DNA from: Gemmatimonadales bacterium
GTDB taxonomy: Bacteria; Gemmatimonadota; Gemmatimonadetes; Gemmatimonadales; GWC2-71-9
DNA: 59,364 nt
Direction of reading: 5' to 3'
Assembly: GCA_036279355.1 (NCBI GenBank)
Contig: DASUJH010000033.1
Span: forward strand, 1-59,364
Part shown: piece by piece, positions 33,862 to 41,775 of the stretch
How positions within the stretch are numbered: the stretch's first letter is position 1
How the letters are laid out: each line of letters starts with the position of its first letter
Made by a program: the position numbers and the translations under genes
Notes under the pieces: generated by a model
Seen by the model: the letters and a program-made list of their open reading frames with translations, nothing else
Told to the model about the DNA's origin: nothing
Databases searched by the model: none

Positions 33862-35223
33862 CTACGCCACGGCCGCCTTCGCGTACGAGGCGTCGAGCAG
33901 CTCGACCGGGTGGGCGACGCGAACCGGGAGCCCCGCCGCGCGAAGGCCGGCGCCGATCTGCATGAGGCAGCCCGGATTGCCGCTGGCCACGACCTCGACC
34001 GGCGGCTCCGCCTCGCGGATGCTGGCGATCTTGGCCGCGAGCACGTCGCGCGCGAGCGCCGGGTGCAGCAGCGAGTAGATGCCCGCGCTGCCGCAGCAGC
34101 GGTCGGAGCCGGGCAGGACACGGAGCCGGAGCTCCGGAATCGCGCCGAGCACGGCGAGCGGTGCCGCGTGCACGCGCTGCGCGTGCTGCAAGTGGCAGGG
34201 CGCGTCGTACGCGACGTCGATCGGGAGCGGGGCGCCGCGCCTTGGCCCCGCCTCCGCCAGCAGCTCCGAGACATCTCGCACCCGCGCCGCCATCCGCTCG
34301 GCCTTGTCGGTGCCGAGGAGATGGCCGCAGTCCTTGAGCAGGGCGCCGCAGCCGGCGCTGTTGACGGCGACGAAGTCGGTCTCGGCCGACCCGGCCGTGA
34401 ACGCGGCCAGGTTGGCGCGCGCGAGCGCCTCTGCTCCGGCGCGGTCGCCGGCGTGCTCGTGCAGGGCGCCGCAGCAGGCCTGGCCCTGCACCTCGATGAC
34501 GCGGTACCCGTTCGCCTCCAGGACGCGGCGGGTGGCCGCGTGGACGTGGGCGAAGAGCGTGTCCATCACGCAGCCGCGGAACAGGGCGACGGATGGGCGG
34601 GCGGACGGCCGGACGAGATCGCTGTGGGGGCGCGGCGCAGAAAGGGACCGGGGCGGAGCCGACTGTCGGTTTGTCGCCGGAGCCCCCGTCCCTTTCTGCG
34701 CCGCGCCCGAGCGAGCTTCGGAGGGTGCGTGCGCGCCTATCCGTGAGCCTCTTGTTGCCGCGAGCATGCCCATCGCGAAGCCGACGCGGCCCGCGCCCGC
34801 GGCGCGGGCAGGAACCCCCGTCGACCGCGCGAGGCGGGCCGCCATGAAGATCGGACGCCAGAGCGCACGGCGGCGGAAGATGGCGAGGACCAGGCGCGCG
34901 AGCGGAGGGAGGCCGCGGGCGTTGAAGAGCTGTTCGCGCGCGGCCTCAAGGCCGCGGCCGTAGCCCACGCCGGAAGGGCAGGCGGGTTCGCAGCCGCGGC
35001 ATCCGAGGCAGGCGTCGAGGTGCTGGGCGAGAGCCGGGTCGCCGGCGCCGAGCTCGCCGCGCTCCAAGGCGCGCATCAGCACGATGCGGCCGCGCGGGCT
35101 GTCCGCCTCGTCGCCGGTGGCGAGATAGGTCGGGCAGGCCGGGAGACAGAAACCGCAATGAACGCAGGGGTCGAGCGCGGAGTAGCCCGTGGCGGCCCCG
35201 TCCGGCGCTGCGACCTCAGCCAC
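33862..35223 (-). CDS. glcF: Glycolate oxidase iron-sulfur subunit GlcF, carrying an in-frame repeat insertion
   Basis: The 453-residue protein has two ferredoxin-like [4Fe-4S] motifs (Cys20, 23, 26 and 30 in CVHCGFCLPACPTY; Cys72, 75, 78 and 82 in CLGCRGCEPACPSG). Two CCG domains follow (RGCVMDTLF, QACCGALHEHAGD, DRCCGSAGIYSLLHP). GlcF passes electrons from the GlcD/GlcE flavins to the membrane quinone pool. Between the halves, residues about 164-210 form a low-complexity stretch (GAAQKGTGAPATNRQSAPP) coded by the hairpin element at 34628-34708. Without it the length is about 407, the usual size. The frame is kept, so the protein is probably still made. The start overlaps glcE by 8 nt. Confidence 0.88.
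   Translation of the reverse strand: MAEVAAPDGAATGYSALDPCVHCGFCLPACPTYLATGDEADSPRGRIVLMRALERGELGAGDPALAQHLDACLGCRGCEPACPSGVGYGRGLEAAREQLFNARGLPPLARLVLAIFRRRALWRPIFMAARLARSTGVPARAAGAGRVGFAMGMLAATRGSRIGAHAPSEARSGAAQKGTGAPATNRQSAPPRSLSAPRPHSDLVRPSARPSVALFRGCVMDTLFAHVHAATRRVLEANGYRVIEVQGQACCGALHEHAGDRAGAEALARANLAAFTAGSAETDFVAVNSAGCGALLKDCGHLLGTDKAERMAARVRDVSELLAEAGPRRGAPLPIDVAYDAPCHLQHAQRVHAAPLAVLGAIPELRLRVLPGSDRCCGSAGIYSLLHPALARDVLAAKIASIREAEPPVEVVASGNPGCLMQIGAGLRAAGLPVRVAHPVELLDASYAKAAVA
34628..34708. repeat. Long hairpin element inside glcF
   Basis: The arms at 34628-34654 and 34682-34708 are 27 nt long and complementary at 26 positions (each has an AGAAAGGGAC-type block). The 29-nt centre (34654-34682) is the conserved core shared with the element at 30023. 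On the minus strand it is translated as GlcF residues 172-199. Degenerate octamers (GGGCGGGCGGACGG-like) lie just to its left on the plus strand, at about 34594-34613. Confidence 0.85.
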
Positions 35224-36433
35224 GCTCCACGCCCTCGAGCGTCACCCGGAAGCTGTGCAGCGGATCGAACGTCTCGCGCAGGCCACCGACCAGGACACCA
35301 ACCCCTTCGCGGTACGCGCCGAAGTGGCCGAGCGCCTGCCGCACCTCCCATGGAGCGCGCTCGACTGTGAGCGGCACCTCGCGCGCCGCTGCAGCGCCGC
35401 GCACCGCGCGCAGCCGCTCCACCGGGGCATCGCCGGTCCAGCGCAGGAGTCCCACACCTGCGCCCGCCGAGATGAGGCCCTCATCCAGCTCGCGGCCGAC
35501 GAGATCGATGGTCTCGTCGAGCCCGTCGGCCAGCGCGCCGAGGCGGATGGTGGTGGGGCCGCCGAGCGCTGCCCGGCGCGCCAGTCCCCAGAACCCGGCA
35601 GTGCGGTCGCTCGCGAGCGCCTCCCAGCCGCCGCCGGTCGCGGTGGTAAGCCCCGTCACCCGCCCGATCTCGGGGCTCAGCGCATCGCCCAGGCCCACGA
35701 GACGCACGGCGAGCACCCAATCGGAATCGGCGGCGAGCGCCGGCGAAAGCAGCTCGAGCGCCGCGACCGTAACGCCGGCCGCGGAGAGATCGCGCGCGAG
35801 CGAGGTGAGCGCGTCGCGGCTCCCGCGGTGGAGCAGCGTCACGTCGCGTTCCGGCACCGCGCGCAACCGGAGGTGCAGCTCGGCCAGGATCCCGAAGCCA
35901 CCGAAGCCGCCGACGTTGAGCTTGGTGAGATCGTACCCCGCGACGTTCTTCACCACGCGTCCACCTGCGCGCACCACTCGGCCGTCGCCGGTCACCACCG
36001 TGCAGCCCAGCACGTGGTCCCGGATCGGGCCGAAGCCGTGGCGGAGCGCGCCGGCGGTGCCGGTGGCCACGACCGAGCCGATGCTGCGTTCCGGGCGGCC
36101 CGGCGGATCCATCGCGAGCCAGGCGCCCTGCTCCGCGAGCCCGCGGCGAATCTCGTCCATGGTGGCGCCGGCCTGCACCGACGCCACGAGGTCGGCGGGA
36201 CTCACCGAGAGGACGGAGTCGAGCGCGCGGGTGCTCACCGCGAGATCGGCCGGCGCGTCTGGCTCCTGCCAGGTGGCGTGGCCCTCGATCCGAATCTTCC
36301 AACCTTCGTCGTGCGCCAGTCGGCAGACGAGCGCGAGCGCATCGACCGACGCGGGCGAGGCGCGCGGCACGTTGTCGAGGTCGCGGTCCACGCTCTCGGG
36401 ACCCAGGAGCGCGCGCAGTCGGGCAAAGCTCAC
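35216..36433 (-). CDS. glcE: Glycolate oxidase FAD-binding subunit GlcE
   Basis: The 405-residue protein starts at GTG 36433, overlapping the glcD stop by 4 nt (GTGA). It is an FAD_binding_4-type flavoprotein: VSPADLVASVQAGATMDEI, the FAD loop RPERSIGSVVATGTAG and GGRVVKNVAGYDLTKLNVGGFG. The end carries the GlcE-type C-terminus with DPLHSFRV. GlcE works with GlcD and GlcF in glycolate dehydrogenase. It is somewhat longer than the E. coli protein (about 350 residues). Confidence 0.87.
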   Translation of the reverse strand: MSFARLRALLGPESVDRDLDNVPRASPASVDALALVCRLAHDEGWKIRIEGHATWQEPDAPADLAVSTRALDSVLSVSPADLVASVQAGATMDEIRRGLAEQGAWLAMDPPGRPERSIGSVVATGTAGALRHGFGPIRDHVLGCTVVTGDGRVVRAGGRVVKNVAGYDLTKLNVGGFGGFGILAELHLRLRAVPERDVTLLHRGSRDALTSLARDLSAAGVTVAALELLSPALAADSDWVLAVRLVGLGDALSPEIGRVTGLTTATGGGWEALASDRTAGFWGLARRAALGGPTTIRLGALADGLDETIDLVGRELDEGLISAGAGVGLLRWTGDAPVERLRAVRGAAAAREVPLTVERAPWEVRQALGHFGAYREGVGVLVGGLRETFDPLHSFRVTLEGVERG

Positions 36434-37878
36434 GGCACCGCCAGCCTTTCTTCGCGCAACGCACGCCACTCGCGGCAGGCGTGTGTGGGGACGACTTTGC
36501 CGGGGTTGGCCCGCTCGGTGGGATCGAACACCCGGCGCACCGCCTGCATCGCGCCGAGCGTCTCGGCGTCGAATATGAGCGGCATGTAGCCCAGCTTGTC
36601 GTTGCCGACGCCGTGCTCGCCGGTGATGCTGCCGCCGGCGGCGACGCATGCGGCCATGATCTCGCGGCTCGCCTCCCGCGCGCGGCGCGCGAGCTCCGGG
36701 TCGCGGCGGTCGAAATTGATGTTCGGGTGCAGGTTGCCGTCACCCGCGTGAAAGACGTTGGCGATGCTGAGCCCGTGCCGGTCGCGAATCTCGCCGATCC
36801 GGTCGAGGATGTCGGGGAGACTCGAGCGGGGCACCACGGCGTCCTGCACCGCGAGGTCGGGGGCGATGCGGCCCATGGCGCCGAACGCCTTCTTCCGTCC
36901 CTGCCAGAGCCGCGCGCGCTCGGCCGCAGCCGTGGCGCCGCGCACCGTGCGGGCGCCGTGCTCCGTGAGCAGCGCCTCGACCCGCCCGGACTCCGCCTCG
37001 ACCTGCGCCGGCGGCCCGTCCACCTCCACCAGCAGCACGGCCGCCGCGTCGGTCGGATAGCCCGCCGCATAGATCGAAGACTCCACGGCGGCCACGCATG
37101 CCTGATCCATCATCTCGAGCGCCGCGGGCACGATGCCCGCCGCGATGATGGCGCTCACCGCCTCGCTCGCCGCACGCACGCTCCCGAAGTCGGCCAGCAT
37201 CGTGCGCACCGCGGCCGGGATCGGCTCGAGGCGCACCGTGATCTCGGTCGCGATGCCGAACATTCCCTCGCTCCCGATGAAGAGGCCGACGAGATCGGGC
37301 CCCCACGGCTCGCCATGGCGCGAGCCGAGTCGCACCACCGTGGCATCGGGCAGCACGACCTCGAGCGCCACGACATGGTTGGTGGTCACGCCGTACTTGA
37401 GGCAGTGCGGTCCGCCCGCGTTCTCGGCCACGTTGCCGCCGATGGTGCACGCGGCCTGGCTGGACGGGTCGGGGACGTACTGGAGGCCGAGGGGCGCGAT
37501 GGCCTCGGAGAGGCGGGCGTTGACGACGCCGGGCTGAACCACCGCGCGGCGCCGCTTCCGATCGACGTGGAGGATGCGGTTCATCCGGGTGAGCGCAATG
37601 AGCACCGTGCCCGGATCGGCCACCGCGCCGCCCGAGAGGCCGGTGCCGGCGCCCCTCGCCACGAACGGCGCGCCGAGGAGGTGCAGCAGGCGGACCACCT
37701 CGATCACCTCGTCGCGATCGGCGGGCATCACGACCGCTCCGGGGGGCGACTCGTGCGTCGGCAGGCCGTCCATCGCAAACGTGGCCAGCTCGGCGCGGCG
37801 ATGCCGCACCCAGCGGTCACCGACGATGCGCCCGAGCGCGTCGATGAGCGAGGGATCGAGAGTTGAGCCGGGGAGCAT
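36430..37878 (-). CDS. glcD: Glycolate oxidase catalytic subunit GlcD
   Basis: The 482-residue FAD-linked oxidase has FAD_binding_4 and FAD-oxidase_C domains. Visible landmarks are VVRLLHLLGAPFVARGAGTGLSGG, SQAACTIGGNVAENAGGPHCLKYG, LFIGSEGMFGIATEITVRL, the substrate region FHAGDGNLHPNI and the C-terminal GEHGVGNDKLGYMP, each given as part of the family's standard order. It oxidises glycolate (or D-lactate) to glyoxylate (or pyruvate). The order glcD-glcE-glcF in overlapping genes makes glycolate the best guess. No close promoter is visible in the 36 nt before it, and the preceding sigma-factor gene runs in the same direction. Confidence 0.93.
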   Translation of the reverse strand: MLPGSTLDPSLIDALGRIVGDRWVRHRRAELATFAMDGLPTHESPPGAVVMPADRDEVIEVVRLLHLLGAPFVARGAGTGLSGGAVADPGTVLIALTRMNRILHVDRKRRRAVVQPGVVNARLSEAIAPLGLQYVPDPSSQAACTIGGNVAENAGGPHCLKYGVTTNHVVALEVVLPDATVVRLGSRHGEPWGPDLVGLFIGSEGMFGIATEITVRLEPIPAAVRTMLADFGSVRAASEAVSAIIAAGIVPAALEMMDQACVAAVESSIYAAGYPTDAAAVLLVEVDGPPAQVEAESGRVEALLTEHGARTVRGATAAAERARLWQGRKKAFGAMGRIAPDLAVQDAVVPRSSLPDILDRIGEIRDRHGLSIANVFHAGDGNLHPNINFDRRDPELARRAREASREIMAACVAAGGSITGEHGVGNDKLGYMPLIFDAETLGAMQAVRRVFDPTERANPGKVVPTHACREWRALREERLAVP

Positions 37879-37914
37879 GCGGAAAATCTAATCCGCCGTA
37901 CTCCCCCGGGCGGG

Positions 37915-38808
37915 CTATGCCGCTACCCAGACTCCCTTGAGCGACTTCACGTCCGGCGAGTCGCGCAGCTTCTCGAAGGCGCGCTCGCGGATCTGCCGGA
38001 TGCGCTCGCGGGTGACGCCGAGCAGCTCGCCGATGCGCTCCAGCGTGAGCGCCTCGGAGCCTTCCTCGAGGCCGTAGTAGAGCGAGAGAATCTTGCGCTC
38101 GCGCGGGGTGAGGTGGCGCTCGAAGAGACGATCGATGAACTCGCGGCGAAGCCGGGTGTCGGTCTGCTCCTCGATGTCGCCGCCGCCGGTGCCGGCCACG
38201 CGCTCGCCGAAGGTGCTGGAGCCGCGGTCCTGCCGCTCCACCGGCGCGTCGAGCGATACCTCGATGCCGGTCATCCGGCGCGCGGCGCGGATGTTCTCGA
38301 CCGTGTCGTTGAGCGCCAGCGCCACCTCGTGATCGGTCGGCTCCCGTCCCAGCTCCTGGGCCAGGAAGCCTTCGGCGCGCGACATCTTGATGAGGGCGGA
38401 GTTCTGATTGAGCGGTACGCGGACACTGCGGGTCTGCTCGGCGAGCGCCTTGAGGACGGCCTGGCGGACCCACCACACGGCGTAGGAAATGAATTTGACG
38501 CCGTGGTCCGGGTCGAACTTCTTCACGGCCTTGAGCAGCCCTTCGTTGCCGATGGCGACGAGCTCGGAGAGGTCGAGCCCGTGGCCCTGATACTTCTTCA
38601 CGTAGGAGATGACGAACCGCAGGTTGGCGGTCACCAGCCGCTCGGCGGCCGCCTGATCGCCCGCCTGGGCGCGCCGGGCGAGGCGCTTTTCCTCGGCGGC
38701 GTCGGTGATCATCGGGAGTCGCTGGATGTCGAAGAGATATTGGTCGAAGGCACCGGTCGGGGCAGGGCGGAAGGACGTGCGTTGGCTCCCGTGATGGACA
38801 GGCGTCAT
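37915..38808 (-). CDS. Sigma-70 family RNA polymerase sigma factor, group 2 (SigB/RpoS-like)
   Basis: The 297-residue protein starts at ATG 38808. It holds the regions 1.2 to 4.2 but no long region 1.1: FDQYLFDIQRLPMIT (1.2), RLVTANLRFVISYVKKYQGHGLDL (2.1-2.2), FDPDHGVKFISYAVWWVRQAVLKAL (2.3-2.4), RTVRVPLNQ-like RSVRVPLNQ at the end of 2.4, and HLTPRERKILSLYYGL then LGVTRERIRQIRERAFEKLR (4.1-4.2). Each agrees with RpoD-like group 2 proteins used for general stress or stationary-phase control. A clear sigma-70-type promoter stands 72 nt upstream. Confidence 0.93.
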   Translation of the reverse strand: MTPVHHGSQRTSFRPAPTGAFDQYLFDIQRLPMITDAAEEKRLARRAQAGDQAAAERLVTANLRFVISYVKKYQGHGLDLSELVAIGNEGLLKAVKKFDPDHGVKFISYAVWWVRQAVLKALAEQTRSVRVPLNQNSALIKMSRAEGFLAQELGREPTDHEVALALNDTVENIRAARRMTGIEVSLDAPVERQDRGSSTFGERVAGTGGGDIEEQTDTRLRREFIDRLFERHLTPRERKILSLYYGLEEGSEALTLERIGELLGVTRERIRQIRERAFEKLRDSPDVKSLKGVWVAA

Positions 38809-38886
38809 GGTAAACCCCAAGGTGAGTTGACCGACCGGCGACGAGGAGTCTGCGAAAACTGATGTCCTAAGCCATTGCGGCGCACG

Positions 38887-38915
38887 AATATAGGAAACGG
38901 TCCCAAATCGGTCAA
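38887..38915 (-). promoter_or_regulatory. Sigma-70-type promoter of the sigma-factor gene
   Basis: On the minus strand TTGACC (38915-38910) is followed by a spacer of exactly 17 nt and TATATT (38892-38887). The region is AT-rich against its neighbours (with AACATTTGTTTC upstream). Transcription would begin near 38880, giving a leader of about 72 nt. This is the best-matched housekeeping-type promoter in the window. Between the leader and the next gene (38916-39043) I see no gene. Confidence 0.75.
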
Positions 38916-39043
38916 GAAACAAATGTTGTCCACATCACAAATAATTCCAAGGCAGGGGCTTCGGATTCTTGTCCACGGGGTCCGCGGAATGGGGAAAACT
39001 CCCGGGGCGGGAAATCGGGGCCCGGATGGGGCCCGGGGGAGGG

Positions 39044-39928
39044 CTAGCGGGGCGGTTTCTGGTCGGCCGGGAGCCCGGCCCAGGGCGCCGGCTCCGCCCG
39101 GTTCGGTCGCAAGAGGATGAGCGCCAGGGCCGGGAGCCAGACGCAGGCGAGCAGGATCGGCCACTCACGCGCGGTGAGCGCCGCGGCAGAGATCGGACCG
39201 GGGATGCCGATAACGAAGTACAGCGCCACCCAACTCGCGGCACCGAGCAGCGCCAGCTCGCGCGGGCTGCGCGGAACGGCGAAGAGCATGAGTGTTTCAT
39301 AGAGTGCCGTCGTCTGCGGCACCGCGGCCAGCGCCAGGAGGAGCCGAGCTTCTGGGCGGCGCCAGCGCACCAATGCTGCGAGCAGCAGAAAGCCACCGGG
39401 CCGCGCGAGCGGAATCACCGAGATCGTGCCCGAGAGTGAATGGAGCCAGGCGCGCGGCCACGCGGGCATGATGGCCAGGCTGGCCGCGAGCAGCAGCAAC
39501 CCGCCGATCACCGCGCCGCGATTGGGCCGCGCAATGAACGCCGCAAGCCCGATCGTGGGCTTGGCGATCCAGAGCCCCGAGATCGCGGGCAGGAAGAGCG
39601 CGGCCAGGCAGAGCGGCGTCCACTGGCCAGCCGCGAGCGCGAACACCGCGCTGCCGCTCGCGAGCGTCAGCAGGCGCCAGCGCTCGCGCGAAAGCGCGAA
39701 GCAGAGGACGGCCGCCGACAGGCCGATCCAGGCGGCGCGTGCGATTGGGAGCGCAAACGATGCGAGCGGGAGCGCGAGCAGGACGGCGGGCAGCGGGTAA
39801 AACAGATGGAACGGCCACCACGCGTTCGGAAACAGGCGATATGGGTCGGTGCCGGCGGCGAGCGCGCGCGCCGCGGCGTGGAACTGGTCGAAGTCGGCGG
39901 CGCGATCGATGCCCGACCATCCGACCAT
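39044..39928 (-). CDS. Membrane protein, GT87-like, probably frameshifted at its N-terminus
   Basis: The 294-residue frame from ATG 39928 has about eight spans with DFDQFHAAARALAAGTDPYRLFPN at its start. This is the loop typical of GT87/mannosyltransferase-like proteins (Asp in the first outer loop, then a DPY). Other features are WWPFHLFYPLPAVLLALPL, AIARAAWIGL-type spans and IAKPTIGLAAF. The natural first span is missing from this frame. It lies in another frame upstream (RVAIAVLVGGVAGRIAW) and joins perfectly if one copy of the 8-bp repeat at 39913-39928 is removed, giving GRIAWSGIDRAADFDQF. The intact gene would begin near GTG 39996, next to aroB. The present start is therefore uncertain. 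Confidence 0.6.
   Translation of the reverse strand: MVGWSGIDRAADFDQFHAAARALAAGTDPYRLFPNAWWPFHLFYPLPAVLLALPLASFALPIARAAWIGLSAAVLCFALSRERWRLLTLASGSAVFALAAGQWTPLCLAALFLPAISGLWIAKPTIGLAAFIARPNRGAVIGGLLLLAASLAIMPAWPRAWLHSLSGTISVIPLARPGGFLLLAALVRWRRPEARLLLALAAVPQTTALYETLMLFAVPRSPRELALLGAASWVALYFVIGIPGPISAAALTAREWPILLACVWLPALALILLRPNRAEPAPWAGLPADQKPPR
39913..39928. repeat. 8-bp tandem duplication (frameshifting)
   Basis: CCGACCAT occurs twice in a row, at 39913-39920 and 39921-39928 (ATGGTCGG on the minus strand). Deleting one copy joins the first membrane span of the minus-strand gene to the rest. Confidence 0.9.
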
Positions 39929-40009
39929 GCGATGCGGCCCGCGACGCCGCCGACCAGAACGGCGATGGCCACGCGGACCGCGAGCTGCCGCGACACGCGG
40001 AAGGCCGCG

Positions 40010-41143
40010 CTAGCGCGAGCGACCGAGGCCGATGTAGCCAATTGCCTCAGCGACCAGCTCGGGCGGCGGCGCCGCGGTCCATGCATCGCCCGGATGCATG
40101 GCGCCAAGTCGAGTGGGGAGCGCAAAGCGCACGACGGAGGCGCGGTTCTTCTTGTCGGCGCTCATCGCGGCAAGCACGCGCTCGGGCGCGAGCGGCGGAT
40201 CGAGCCACACCGGAAGCTCGAGCCGGGCGAGGAGCGCCGCCACGCCCTGGGCGAGGCCATCGTCGGCAATCCCCAGAGCCTCCGCGAGCCGGCACTCGGC
40301 CACGAGGCCGAGCGCCACGGCCTCGCCGTGCGGGAGTGCGTAATCGGAGGCGTGCTCCAGACCGTGCGCCACGGTGTGGCCCGCGTTGAGGATCGCACGC
40401 CGCCCCGCCTCCCGCTCATCCTCGCCCACGACCGCCGCCTTGATCTCGACACTCCGCCGGACCAACTCGGTGAGTGTGCCGAGCTCGCGCGCCATGATCC
40501 GCTCGGCCGATCGATCGATCCACTCGAAATACTCGCGGTCGGCGATGAGCCCGTGCTTCACCGCCTCGGCGAGCCCCGCGCGGAATTCGCGCGCGCCGAG
40601 CGTGAGCAGCGTGCGCGGATCGGCGACAACGGCGGCCGGTGGGTGGAACGCGCCGATGAGATTCTTGCCGTGCGGCGTGTCGACGCCCGTCTTGCCGCCG
40701 ACCGACGCATCCACCATGGCGAGGAGTGTCGTTGGGGCCTGCATGCACGGCACGCCGCGCAGGTACGTCGCGGCGACGAAGCCAGCGAGGTCGCCGATCA
40801 CACCACCGCCGAGCGCCACGACGGCGCTGTCGCGCCCGAGGCCGCGCTGGAGCATCGCGTCGGACAACTCTGCCCACGCCGCTCGGCTCTTGGATGCCTC
40901 GCCGGCCGGCACGCACAGCTCGGCCGCAAAGACCGGGAGCGCGGGTGCGGTGTCCGGCGCACGCCAGGCGCTCGGCGCGCCCGAGCGCCACGCGTCGAAC
41001 AGCGCGCGCACTGTGTGCTCGGTGATGAGCGCGAGCCGGCGGGGCAGGTGCAATTCGGCCAGCGCGCCGAGCCGGCCGAGCACGCCCGGCTCGACGTACA
41101 CCGGATAGCTGCCGAGCGCGTGGCGGACGACGACCGCGCTCAC
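40010..41143 (-). CDS. aroB: 3-dehydroquinate synthase AroB
   Basis: The 377-residue enzyme converts DAHP to 3-dehydroquinate, step 2 of the shikimate pathway, using NAD and a divalent metal. Visible are GEASKSRAAW (nucleotide region), VVALGGGVIGDLAGFVAATYLRGV, PTTLLAMVDASVGGKTGVD, KNLIGAFHPP, the metal-binding GEDEREAGRRAILNAGHTVAHGLEH (Glu and His) and LPHGEAVALGL (His). The GTG at 41143 overlaps the upstream cobalamin adenosyltransferase stop by 4 nt (GTGA). The C-terminus ends GYIGLGRSR just before the membrane gene. Confidence 0.95.
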   Translation of the reverse strand: MSAVVVRHALGSYPVYVEPGVLGRLGALAELHLPRRLALITEHTVRALFDAWRSGAPSAWRAPDTAPALPVFAAELCVPAGEASKSRAAWAELSDAMLQRGLGRDSAVVALGGGVIGDLAGFVAATYLRGVPCMQAPTTLLAMVDASVGGKTGVDTPHGKNLIGAFHPPAAVVADPRTLLTLGAREFRAGLAEAVKHGLIADREYFEWIDRSAERIMARELGTLTELVRRSVEIKAAVVGEDEREAGRRAILNAGHTVAHGLEHASDYALPHGEAVALGLVAECRLAEALGIADDGLAQGVAALLARLELPVWLDPPLAPERVLAAMSADKKNRASVVRFALPTRLGAMHPGDAWTAAPPPELVAEAIGYIGLGRSR

Positions 41144-41685
41144 CAGGTCACGTCGCCGGCGCCCGCGCGGTGGTTGGCGAGCCGTGCCAGGGTGAAGAGG
41201 AGATCGGAGAGGCGGTTGAGATAGACGATGTGCTGTTCCTGACCGGCGGCCGCGTGGGCGAGCCGCACGACGCCGCGCTCGGCGCGGCGACAGACGGTGC
41301 GCGCGAGATGCAATACTGCGGCCTTGGGCGTGCCGCCCGGCAGCACGAAGGCGCGGAGCGGCGGCAGCTCCGCGTCGGCCGCGTCGATGGCCTGCTCCAG
41401 CTCGGCGATGCGCGCGTCGGGGAGCACCGCTTTCGCGATGGCGCCGGCCACGCGCGCGGGGTCCGGGGTCGCGAGCTGGCCGCCGATGGCGAACAGGTCG
41501 CGCTGAATAGACTCGAGCAGCGCGTCGAACGACTCGGCCGGCGCGGTGGCGCGCGCCATGCCGAGCACCGAGTTGAGCTCGTCCACGTCGCCGTAGGCGG
41601 CGACGCGCGGATCGTCCTTGGGCACCCGGCCGCCGCCGAAGAGTCCGGTGTCGCCGGCGTCGCCGGTTCGGGTGTAGATCTTCAT
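41140..41685 (-). CDS. Cob(I)yrinic acid a,c-diamide adenosyltransferase, PduO type
   Basis: The 181-residue enzyme transfers an adenosyl group from ATP to cob(I)alamin. The N-terminal KIYTRTGDAGDTGLFGGGRVPKDD is the PduO ATP-binding loop, cut here by the 20-residue rule into TRTGDAGDTGLFGGGRV; DELNSVLGMARA, FAIGGQLATPD and the C-terminal RTVCRRAERGVVRL with YLNRLSDLLFTLARLANHR complete the family pattern. It forms a trimer with the active site between chains. It stands first in a minus-strand unit with aroB and is divergent from the reductase gene. Confidence 0.93.
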   Translation of the reverse strand: MKIYTRTGDAGDTGLFGGGRVPKDDPRVAAYGDVDELNSVLGMARATAPAESFDALLESIQRDLFAIGGQLATPDPARVAGAIAKAVLPDARIAELEQAIDAADAELPPLRAFVLPGGTPKAAVLHLARTVCRRAERGVVRLAHAAAGQEQHIVYLNRLSDLLFTLARLANHRAGAGDVTW

Positions 41686-41775
41686 GCGTGAGGGTCGTGC
41701 ATGGGCTTATATTTACCCGCCTCGCTACATATCGACCAGGACGCGCGGGGCGCACGCGCCAGCGAAGGAGCGGCA

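Noticed and set aside
39667-40125. Independent minus-strand gene between aroB and the membrane protein
   Set aside because: Only its first membrane span looks like protein; it is better explained as the other half of the frameshifted gene at 39044-39996.
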